This document shows, piece after piece, positions 1-5,464 of a DNA stretch of 5,502 nucleotides; position 1 is the first letter of the stretch, and each line of letters opens with the position of its first letter. The notes below the pieces were generated by a model. It was not told the DNA's origin and made no database searches. It worked only from the letters and a program-made list of their open reading frames with translations. The DNA is taken from assembly GCA_023133185.1 (NCBI GenBank), contig JAGLWX010000147.1:1-5502 (forward strand), read 5' to 3'. The DNA comes from Fidelibacterota bacterium (GTDB taxonomy: Bacteria; Fidelibacterota; UBA2242). A program made the translations under genes and the position numbers.

Positions 1-19
1 GGCGCTCGGATAAAGCGCC
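1..19. repeat. GC-rich hairpin at the window edge
   Basis: GGCGCT (1-6) and AGCGCC (14-19) are perfectly complementary around a 7-base loop. It falls just after the signal-peptide codons of the partial gene. It may extend beyond the window. Confidence 0.4.
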
Positions 20-70
20 GAAAACCAGAGTATGTAGCAGTAAGAATATGGTAATTAATTTAATCTTCAT
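1..70 (-). CDS. Partial gene: N-terminus of a secreted protein
   Basis: From an ATG at 70 an open frame runs off the left edge, reading MKIKLITIFLLLHTLVFGAL followed by SER. This is a textbook signal peptide: two lysines, a hydrophobic core of about 12 residues and a probable cleavage site at VFGA. Only 23 codons are present, so the mature protein cannot be identified. It starts 31 bases after the HHH-barrel stop and has no clear Shine-Dalgarno (GGGGAG is 23 bases away), so it probably belongs to the same operon and may depend on coupling. It is not a MotB, which would have a cytoplasmic N-terminus before its anchor helix. Confidence 0.65.
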   Translation of the reverse strand, partial: MKIKLITIFLLLHTLVFGALSER

Positions 71-105
71 AGAAACCGGCAGGAAATTACGAACTCCCCG
101 TTCAT
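67..105 (-). other. Possible 12-codon bridging mini-ORF
   Basis: An ATG at 105 overlaps the TGA of the HHH-barrel gene (ATGA). The short frame MNGEFVISCRFL ends in a TGA at 69-67 that overlaps the ATG of the next gene (also ATGA). It could carry ribosomes from one gene to the next across the 31-base gap, or be chance. There is no independent evidence that it is translated. Confidence 0.2.
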
Positions 106-1949
106 AAATCAACTAACATCTGAAATTCTATGATAGTTGTCCTTTGAAAATGCTTATCCGCAATACCTCGTTTTGTCTGTATCTTAGCGGTCGTTATCCA
201 TACAAACGATTCGCTAATTTCCTTTTGCAATGTCAAAAACCACCGGTATCCGGTTCCATTTAACGATACCATATTAAACCGCAAGGGTGTTCCCGGTTCG
301 TATAAATAGACCCGGGAGCCAAAAGCAGTCGCATAAAAATGAGTTGCTCCTGCGGTTAATTTCAATTTCCGCGGTGACTTAATTGTCGAATAAACGCTAA
401 CCGCCATACCGGTGTTTTTATCAGCGCCTTTTTGCAATTTTACGACTGTGCTTCTCATCGAAACCGACAACTCATCCAAAATATTATATCGTACCGAGAG
501 CGATAATTGATTCTTAAGAATATTCTCGAATACGGATTGGCTGATCGATCGACGTTTATATCGGAAATCCAAAAAGTGACGCCCGCGCCACCGACGGTGA
601 AGTGATATCAAGGCATCTGTTCCTTGCGGGGGATCAACGCCCGGCTCCATTGAACGATTTTTAGCAAAAAAATCGATGTATGCCCCTACTCGATAGTTTC
701 TGTTCAGTTTGCCCTGTATGCTCAGATATAAAGCTCTTTCATTGGCAGTCGTGCCCGAATATTCTTTCATTACAGAAGACAGGGGTGTAAAAAACCAATC
801 GGAAAAATAACGAATCTGGATACCGACCTTATACCCTGCCTGACTGAAAATAAATCCCTGAACGAACGCATACTCTTTGGCGCCCAATAAAGCATACTCA
901 CCGGAAAACATCCAGCTGCCTACCGTGAACTTATTATAAACCGAAAGCCCTGTCTGTCTGGAATTCCTGTTGAATTTTGCAACGGGATGTGAATATTGCG
1001 ACTGATAAAATAAAACGCCCCCTTGATTATCTGCTTTTGAGTACAAAACCCCGCCGCAAATCGTCCTTTCCGAAAGGGCGTCCTTTCCGGCTATTTCGGC
1101 GTCAGTAACATGACTTCCGCTTTTTCGAAATGATTCAACCACAGAATCCTTGATCGTTGCATCGAGTTTACGATAAGATACCAGAGAATACATGGTAATC
1201 TTTTTAAGACGGCAGGTCAGGTTGATTCCGTGCAAGTACCGGTTTTCGTCCGATCCCATATATACTCCGAAACGCTGGGAGCGGGGTAAAATATTGCCCA
1301 TAACATTGGCGCTTTTTCCCGCCATGCCGCTCATGGAAAAAAGCAACCCGTGCCCCCAATTAAAACGAAAAGACGCCGCCGATATCTCCAGCCGGTCCAG
1401 CAATAGCGGCGTTTTCAGGCACACGTTGCGATAATCCCAGACAGCCCGTTCACCATAATCTCTTTCTACGACAATTCCGATCATGCCGCCATTGTTGTTT
1501 ACTATTTTTCCCCTTAGCAGGCTTTTGTGTATGTCTATATCCTGATCCGTTTTTAACGAGAAAAAATTCATGGCGGATATTTTATTTTGTGAACGTTTTC
1601 CCGATATTTCAAAAAAGAACTCGATCAATTCTATCTCTTCGTCTTTTAGCCGGGCTTCTTTCTGGAAATCACTCCGGTTTTTCGTCTGGATATTCCGGTT
1701 TTTAAATATAATCAGCTTTTCTTTTATGTGGTCATTCAGAGGCAGGGTTTCAATATCCGTAATATTACATCGGTCCCACTGCAGCGGATTGATGATAAAT
1801 TGTTCCAGGTAAGATTCCAGATCACTCTCCGGGATGTTTTCCATGTCCAGATAAAGAGTCAGCAATTCTGAGGGTATAATACCGCCAATCAACAGAACTG
1901 TCTGGCATAACACAATTACCAGAAGACTTGTCTTCTTTATTAATAACAT
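102..1949 (-). CDS. Helix-hairpin-helix protein with C-terminal outer-membrane barrel
   Basis: A 615-residue exported protein. Residues 1-25 are a hydrophobic signal segment. About 44-115 resemble the tandem HHH region of ComEA-like proteins (NPLQWDRCNITDIETLPL, then SDFQKEARLKDEEIELIEFF), but the glycines of the hairpin turns are missing, so DNA binding is doubtful. The remaining 500 residues are beta-strand-rich and match, as I recall it, the large HHH-barrel family of Bacteroidota and relatives: FNWGHGLLFS (196-205), GKSANV (211-216), DENRYLHG (234-241), SYRKLDA (258-264), GKDALSER (288-295) and a late VYLYEPGTP (547-555). These proteins are often annotated as ComEA-like or hypothetical and have no established function. 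The ATG lies inside the end of the upstream barrel gene without a clear Shine-Dalgarno, so translation is probably coupled. C15 is not in a lipobox. Confidence 0.82.
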   Translation of the reverse strand: MLLIKKTSLLVIVLCQTVLLIGGIIPSELLTLYLDMENIPESDLESYLEQFIINPLQWDRCNITDIETLPLNDHIKEKLIIFKNRNIQTKNRSDFQKEARLKDEEIELIEFFFEISGKRSQNKISAMNFFSLKTDQDIDIHKSLLRGKIVNNNGGMIGIVVERDYGERAVWDYRNVCLKTPLLLDRLEISAASFRFNWGHGLLFSMSGMAGKSANVMGNILPRSQRFGVYMGSDENRYLHGINLTCRLKKITMYSLVSYRKLDATIKDSVVESFRKSGSHVTDAEIAGKDALSERTICGGVLYSKADNQGGVLFYQSQYSHPVAKFNRNSRQTGLSVYNKFTVGSWMFSGEYALLGAKEYAFVQGFIFSQAGYKVGIQIRYFSDWFFTPLSSVMKEYSGTTANERALYLSIQGKLNRNYRVGAYIDFFAKNRSMEPGVDPPQGTDALISLHRRWRGRHFLDFRYKRRSISQSVFENILKNQLSLSVRYNILDELSVSMRSTVVKLQKGADKNTGMAVSVYSTIKSPRKLKLTAGATHFYATAFGSRVYLYEPGTPLRFNMVSLNGTGYRWFLTLQKEISESFVWITTAKIQTKRGIADKHFQRTTIIEFQMLVDL

Positions 1950-2734
1950 ATTCCGAACCCGCAGTATATAGTATAGGGAAGCACCAAATGATGAAGAAAA
2001 GCTGCGTCAAAGCGGAATTGCTTCCAATGAAGTGTCAGACCGCCCGAAAACCGGTCTGGATTCAACTGGGCGCCTGCCATCAAATCCAAACACGATAGTG
2101 TTTTAATGCGTACGCCGGTACGCGTCGAAAAGGGAAACTCGGTGTCTTTAAACAACTCCAAACACCAGTCAATTCTTGGATGGGGCGTATAGCTTAATCC
2201 GGCTGAAAAACATTCCGGCAAACGATTTGACCGGTCATATAACGACGGACTATTTACATTCTGAAACAAGACGGCAAATTGCATCTGCTCATTTATATAA
2301 CATTTAGCTCCTATGGTCAGCCCTACCGTTCCATCACTGTCATATCCGCTTATAGCAATATGATAATAATGAAGTGAGATGCCTACTGCCAGGACATTTA
2401 TAATACGGCGCGCATGATTGAATACTATTGTTTTTTCCTGATAAACAGGGTTCCCGAAACTTCGCAGAACTGCTCCGTAGCTTCTCTTTCTAATAGATGT
2501 CCAACCAGCCTGTACTTCATAGTAGTCAAGCCCTTTAATGCTAAAAATTCTCGAATAGTCAAACCGCAAATATTTTCCGACAGCCTCTGTTTGAGCCGCC
2601 GGATTTAGGGAATAAGGATACAGCGAAATAACATTACCAAGCGCAATAGACGATGGATTGACCGTCTGGAGCTCAAACGCAGCAAATCCGGTCGTTACTA
2701 GAAGGCATACTATTATCATGGTTTTTTTTATCAT
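1940..2734 (-). CDS. Predicted outer-membrane beta-barrel protein, PorV/PorQ-like
   Basis: A 264-residue exported protein. Residues 1-19 form a signal peptide (two lysines, hydrophobic core at 6-15, cleavage near GFAA). The N-terminal part of the mature protein has the features of the PorV/PorQ/UPF0164-like barrels of FCB bacteria: SSIALGN (28-34), NPAA (44-47), then SRIFSIKGL (61-69). The rest is alternating hydrophobic-polar beta-strand sequence ending in GFGICY, an aromatic C-terminus typical of outer-membrane barrels. It is short for PorV. PorV itself serves type IX secretion, but no other component of that system is seen here, so the role is unknown. Six cysteines in the mature part (145, 175, 191, 215, 258, 263) are unusual for a barrel. 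It overlaps the next gene by 10 bases, suggesting the two products are made together and perhaps act together. Confidence 0.7.
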   Translation of the reverse strand: MIKKTMIIVCLLVTTGFAAFELQTVNPSSIALGNVISLYPYSLNPAAQTEAVGKYLRFDYSRIFSIKGLDYYEVQAGWTSIRKRSYGAVLRSFGNPVYQEKTIVFNHARRIINVLAVGISLHYYHIAISGYDSDGTVGLTIGAKCYINEQMQFAVLFQNVNSPSLYDRSNRLPECFSAGLSYTPHPRIDWCLELFKDTEFPFSTRTGVRIKTLSCLDLMAGAQLNPDRFSGGLTLHWKQFRFDAAFLHHLVLPYTIYCGFGICY

Positions 2735-2738
2735 TATG

Positions 2739-2750
2739 GGAGCACGCTCC
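2739..2750 (-). promoter_or_regulatory. Shine-Dalgarno inside a small hairpin, start of the 264-residue barrel gene
   Basis: The minus-strand leader carries AAAAGGAG, and GGAGC is followed after two bases by its complement GCTCC. The ribosome-binding site can therefore fold into a hairpin (4-bp stem, CGUG loop). From GGAG to the ATG at 2734 is 12 bases, longer than the six seen for eno and motA. No better start exists: a GTG in the hairpin is out of frame, and a second in-frame ATG at codon 6 has no ribosome-binding site. The fold could lower or regulate initiation. Confidence 0.5.
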
Positions 2751-2772
2751 TTTTAAAATTGCACCATGTCTG

Positions 2773-2805
2773 CTTATATAACCTGCGGACGAACAGGACT
2801 GCAAA
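2773..2805 (-). promoter_or_regulatory. Weak promoter candidate for the barrel operon
   Basis: On the minus strand TTTGCA (2800-2805) is followed after 18 bases by TTATAT (2776-2781). The overlapping TATAAG (2773-2778) is closer to a -10 consensus but would sit 21 bases from that -35. The 165-base gap and the change in function after motA make a promoter here plausible, but neither pairing is convincing. No Bacteroidota-type TAnnTTTG box was seen. Confidence 0.22.
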
Positions 2806-2825
2806 TAAACAGAATCCCTGTTGTC
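2788..2825 (-). repeat. Imperfect inverted repeat in the motA-barrel gap
   Basis: AACAGG (2792-2797) pairs with CCTGTT (2817-2822). An inner 3-bp pairing (CTG 2799-2801 with CAG 2810-2812) and an outer one (GAC 2788-2790 with GTC 2823-2825) are separated by small bulges. It covers the candidate -35 of the next gene, so it could be an operator or a 5'-leader hairpin. There is no U-run. Confidence 0.3.
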
Positions 2826-2846
2826 TCGCTTTATTTTTATTTATGT

Positions 2847-2888
2847 GACACTTCAGACGGATTGATAAATCAAACTATCTGAAGTATC
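2847..2888 (-). terminator. Stem-loop 11 bases past the motA stop; possible terminator or 3'-end structure
   Basis: Arms at 2847-2857 and 2878-2888 pair over 11 positions around a 20-base loop. The single non-Watson-Crick position is a G-U wobble in minus-strand RNA but an A-C mismatch in plus-strand RNA, so the structure suits the motA transcript. The loop contains a smaller palindrome (TTGA/TCAA). An A-rich rather than U-rich tract follows it (ACATAAATAAAAATAAAG), so it is not a classic intrinsic terminator. It could stabilise the motA mRNA end, assist Rho-dependent termination, or act as a processing site. Confidence 0.5.
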
Positions 2889-2899
2889 GTGTTTCTCAG

Positions 2900-3751
2900 C
2901 TATTTTTTCTTTTTTTTAACTTTTTTATCGATAGCATTTTTACGCTCACTGCGCGGCACAAACGTGTTGAGTTTTTCTCTGACGATCAGGGGATGATCGC
3001 GATTGTGCAAACAAAGGATACCTTCAATCATGAATTCTTTCATCATAATCTCTTCATCTGAGCGGCGTTTAAGCTTTCCGCCAATAGGAATAAAAAGCAG
3101 GTTTGCCAGGAGCAAACCATAAAAAGTGGTCAGCAGCGCCAGCCCCATTCCACCAAGCAGATCCTTAAACTGAGTAGCCACATCAAACTCAAAGGAACTT
3201 GCCACAGCATCAACACCGGCGCCTGCACCTCCGGTAAAATTTTTCATCATGACAATTAAGCCGACGATCGTTCCCACCATACCAAATGCCGGCGCATAAG
3301 TTCCCATGTAAAAGAATATTTCCTGTCCAATAGTATGGCGTTTTTGCATGTTGGACAGTTCCAGATTAAGATAATTGCGAAGCCTGACCTGGTCTTTTTC
3401 ATTGATCGCCAATTCAATGCCGCTGCGCATGAAATGATCATCAATTTTATTCAAATCGCTTTCTAATGAGATCAGACTCTGCTTGCGGGCTTTCCCGGAA
3501 AGCTCGGTGAACTGGTCAATGATCTTCTGATAACCGCTATTTGTGCGTTTAAATGCGTTTTTAACAACTCCGAAAACACCCACAAGATTTTTTAAAGGAT
3601 AATTAACAAAGGTAGCTGCAAGTGTGCCGCCCAGCACAAGCGCCAGCGCCGGTACATTCCAAAAATATTCTCCGGTACCGCCCTTTGCCGTAATCGAAAA
3701 AATGACTAATCCTATTCCGGTTGCTAATCCTATCAGAGTGGCGACATCCAT
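2900..3751 (-). CDS. motA: MotA/PomA-type flagellar stator protein
   Basis: A 283-residue inner-membrane protein with the MotA layout: transmembrane helices at about 2-20 and 31-50, a cytoplasmic domain at about 51-145, then helices at about 147-169 and 202-224. MotA forms the ion channel around MotB and drives the rotor through FliG. The residues corresponding to E. coli MotA R90 and E98 (FliG contacts) are R89 and E97 in KARKQSLISLE. The prolines matching P173 and P222 are P154 (YAPAFGMVG) and P222 (FIPIGGKLKRR). Two N-terminal helices separate it from three-helix ExbB/TolQ proteins. Odd points are a long Gly/Ala-rich stretch between helices 3 and 4 (about 171-200), a polylysine tail (KKVKKKKK) encoded by A-runs, and no motB downstream. 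Proton or sodium use cannot be read from this subunit. Confidence 0.9.
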   Translation of the reverse strand: MDVATLIGLATGIGLVIFSITAKGGTGEYFWNVPALALVLGGTLAATFVNYPLKNLVGVFGVVKNAFKRTNSGYQKIIDQFTELSGKARKQSLISLESDLNKIDDHFMRSGIELAINEKDQVRLRNYLNLELSNMQKRHTIGQEIFFYMGTYAPAFGMVGTIVGLIVMMKNFTGGAGAGVDAVASSFEFDVATQFKDLLGGMGLALLTTFYGLLLANLLFIPIGGKLKRRSDEEIMMKEFMIEGILCLHNRDHPLIVREKLNTFVPRSERKNAIDKKVKKKKK

Positions 3752-3757
3752 AAGCGG

Positions 3758-3762
3758 TCCTT
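3758..3762 (-). promoter_or_regulatory. Shine-Dalgarno site of motA
   Basis: AAGGA on the minus strand lies six bases before the ATG at 3751. It supports that start and shows motA is initiated independently of ftsB. Confidence 0.75.
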
Positions 3763-3794
3763 ATATGATTTCAATATAAACATAAACCATTGCT

Positions 3795-3835
3795 AAAAAT
3801 TAATACTTTTCTCCAATAAAGCAATATTAATTTTT
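3795..3835 (-). repeat. AT-only 11-bp inverted repeat at the end of ftsB
   Basis: AAAAATTAATA at 3795-3805 is exactly complementary to TATTAATTTTT at 3825-3835, with 19 bases between. One arm covers the ftsB stop codon. A second pairing, ATTGCT (3789-3794) with AGCAAT (3820-3825), would cross the first, so the two are alternatives. All-AT pairing is weak and the region is AT-rich, so chance is a real possibility. No GC stem or U-run marks it as an intrinsic terminator. The rest of the 75-base gap holds only the motA ribosome-binding site. Confidence 0.35.
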
Positions 3836-4171
3836 TATCGGACGTTCAATGACCCGGAATACTTTTTCGCCCTTTTTTGCCATTCGGTAGCGTTCACGGG
3901 CGAGTTTTTCAATATAATCCAGGTCGTTTTCAAGCCGGGGTATCTCAGCAACAAGAGAATCCCGTTCGGTTTTAAGTTGTTCAATATGTGACTGAATCTG
4001 ACTTTTTTGTCTGTTTAACAAATAAATCTGGTAAAGTCCATAATCGCCGATTACAAAGAAAATAATAAATACGGTTATAAGAGACAGAACACCCAGAATC
4101 CAGTATAAATGCCTGATATTAGATGCATCAGGATATTTTTTATACCGGACTCTGGATGTTTTTTTAGCCAT
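3827..4171 (-). CDS. ftsB: Septum formation initiator, FtsB/DivIC family
   Basis: A 114-residue single-pass inner-membrane protein with the standard FtsB/DivIC architecture. It has a short basic cytoplasmic N-terminus (residues 1-20), one transmembrane helix at about 22-42, a periplasmic coiled coil at about 48-86, and the family's closing motif at 85-107 (YIEKLARERYRMAKKGEKVF). FtsB-family proteins pair with FtsL and FtsQ (DivIC with FtsL and DivIB in Gram-positives) to recruit and activate the septal peptidoglycan synthase. The ATG overlaps the TAA of eno as TAATG. The only purine-rich sequence, AGGGG, is 17 bases away, so translation probably depends on ribosomes finishing eno. An eno-ftsB neighbourhood is, to my knowledge, common in FCB-type bacteria. 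FtsB and DivIC cannot be told apart by eye; the family assignment is firm. Confidence 0.92.
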   Translation of the reverse strand: MAKKTSRVRYKKYPDASNIRHLYWILGVLSLITVFIIFFVIGDYGLYQIYLLNRQKSQIQSHIEQLKTERDSLVAEIPRLENDLDYIEKLARERYRMAKKGEKVFRVIERPIKN

Positions 4172-5451
4172 TATTTTAGGGCATTCAGCCCCTGGAAAAT
4201 TGCTTCGTCTTCCATTTCTTCCTCAATCCGCAATAACCGGTTGTATTTGCAGATACGGTCTGTCCGGCAGGCGGAACCGGTTTTGATCTGTCCGGCATTA
4301 ACAGCAACTGAAAGATCAGCGATGGTAGTGTCTTCTGTTTCTCCGGAACGATGGGAAATAACCGTAGTAAATCCACTCCGGTGCGCCAGATTAATCGCAT
4401 TAAGTGTTTCGGTAAGAGTGCCGATCTGGTTCAATTTAATCAGGATAGAATTAATCGCTTTTTCGTCTATAGCGCGGGTCAGTCGCTCGACATTGGTAAC
4501 TGTCAAATCATCGCCGACGATCTGAATTTTGTCACCAAGTTCTTTAACCATATATTTCCACCCGTCCCAATCGTCTTCCGCCAGTCCGTCTTCAATCGAG
4601 ACAACAGGATATTTAGCGACCATCTCTTTATAATAATGCACCATTTCTTCAGAAGATAATGAACGGTTTTCCGATTTCAGGTCGTATTTTTTTGTTTCCT
4701 TATTGTAAAATTCAGAGGATGCCGGATCAAGCGCAATAAACAACTCTTTGCCGACTTTATAACCGGTTTTTTCGGCGGCTTCGAGAATTATTTCGATGGC
4801 TTCGATATTCGATCTCAGGTTCGGGGCAAAACCACCTTCATCACCAACAGATGTATTCAACCCTTTTGATTTCAAAACAGCTTTAAGATGGTGAAATGTC
4901 TCCACTCCCATTCTCAGGGCTTCGCGAAAAGAGGTAGCGCCCAGCGGAAAAATCATGAATTCCTGAAGATCAACATTGTTATCGGCGTGGCTGCCGCCGT
5001 TTATTATATTCATCATTGGAACCGGCAATACGCGTGCATTAGTTCCACCGACATATTTGTAAAGCGGCAACCCGACCACATCCGCCGCGGCTTTTACAAC
5101 TGCCAATGACACTCCAAGCGTTGCATTGGCGCCTAATTTATTTTTATTGGGCGTTCCATCAATTTCCAGTAAGACATTATCTATGTACGCCTGATCCAGA
5201 ACATCTTCGCCAATAATCTCCGGGGCAATAATTTCATTTACATTCTGAACCGCTTTTAAAACACCTTTCCCCATATAACGACTCTTGTCGCCATCACGCA
5301 ACTCAACCGCTTCATGTTCGCCTGTTGAGGCGCCGGAAGGAACAGCCGCACTTCCGTAAAAGCCGCTTTCCGTTAAAACTTCTACTTCAACTGTCGGATT
5401 ACCACGTGAATCCAAAATTTCACGCGCATTGATATCAATTATCGTACTCAT
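4171..5451 (-). CDS. eno: Enolase (phosphopyruvate hydratase)
   Basis: This 426-residue protein is a full-length bacterial enolase, the cytoplasmic glycolytic enzyme that interconverts 2-phosphoglycerate and phosphoenolpyruvate. All family signatures are visible: DSRGNPTVEVEV at 14-25, the mobile loop SGAST at 39-43, GGSHADNNVDLQEFMIFP at 152-169 with H155 and E164, GDEGGFAPN at 203-211 with general-acid E205, and SHRSGETEDT at 366-375. By alignment with E. coli enolase the magnesium ligands are D242, E287 and D314, the catalytic base is K339 and the second active-site lysine is K390. No key residue is missing and the length is typical. The start is supported by an AGAGGAG ribosome-binding site six bases upstream. 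The TAA stop shares a base with the ftsB start. Many bacterial enolases also bind RNase E in the degradosome, but nothing here shows that. Confidence 0.99.
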   Translation of the reverse strand: MSTIIDINAREILDSRGNPTVEVEVLTESGFYGSAAVPSGASTGEHEAVELRDGDKSRYMGKGVLKAVQNVNEIIAPEIIGEDVLDQAYIDNVLLEIDGTPNKNKLGANATLGVSLAVVKAAADVVGLPLYKYVGGTNARVLPVPMMNIINGGSHADNNVDLQEFMIFPLGATSFREALRMGVETFHHLKAVLKSKGLNTSVGDEGGFAPNLRSNIEAIEIILEAAEKTGYKVGKELFIALDPASSEFYNKETKKYDLKSENRSLSSEEMVHYYKEMVAKYPVVSIEDGLAEDDWDGWKYMVKELGDKIQIVGDDLTVTNVERLTRAIDEKAINSILIKLNQIGTLTETLNAINLAHRSGFTTVISHRSGETEDTTIADLSVAVNAGQIKTGSACRTDRICKYNRLLRIEEEMEDEAIFQGLNALK

Positions 5452-5457
5452 TTAATA

Positions 5458-5464
5458 CTCCTCT
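5458..5464 (-). promoter_or_regulatory. Shine-Dalgarno site of eno
   Basis: AGAGGAG on the minus strand ends six bases before the eno ATG, which is near-ideal complementarity and spacing to the 16S rRNA tail. It is the best ribosome-binding site in the window and fits the high expression expected of enolase. The remaining bases up to 5502 are AT-rich; no convincing promoter is visible, so it may lie beyond the right edge. Confidence 0.85.

Noticed and set aside
1192..1812. Plus-strand open frames of 80 codons at 1192-1434 and 1570-1812
   Set aside because: They lie antisense to the 615-residue HHH-barrel gene and have no recognisable domain.
1902..1949. Lipoprotein signal at C15 of the HHH-barrel protein
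   Set aside because: The residues before the cysteine (VIVL) do not fit a lipobox, which needs a small residue at -1.
102..1949. Competence protein ComEA or a DNA-uptake system
   Set aside because: The HHH turns lack the GxG-type glycines, the protein is mostly a barrel, and no ComEC, pilin or nuclease gene is present.
1822..2010. A 62-codon minus-strand frame across the barrel-gene junction
   Set aside because: It is out of frame with both well-supported genes, and its sequence resembles neither a family nor a signal peptide.
1940..2734. Type IX secretion PorV proper
   Set aside because: The protein is short, and no other por/gld/spr gene or type IX C-terminal sorting domain is seen in the window.
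2900..3751. ExbB/TolQ rather than MotA
   Set aside because: The two N-terminal helices, the cytoplasmic R89/E97 pair and P154/P222 fit MotA; ExbB/TolQ have three helices and a different layout.
4109..5109. Plus-strand frames at 4109-4525, 4351-4659 and 4888-5109
   Set aside because: They are mainly or wholly antisense to the conserved enolase coding sequence (the first starts in ftsB); their residues are mirror products of it.
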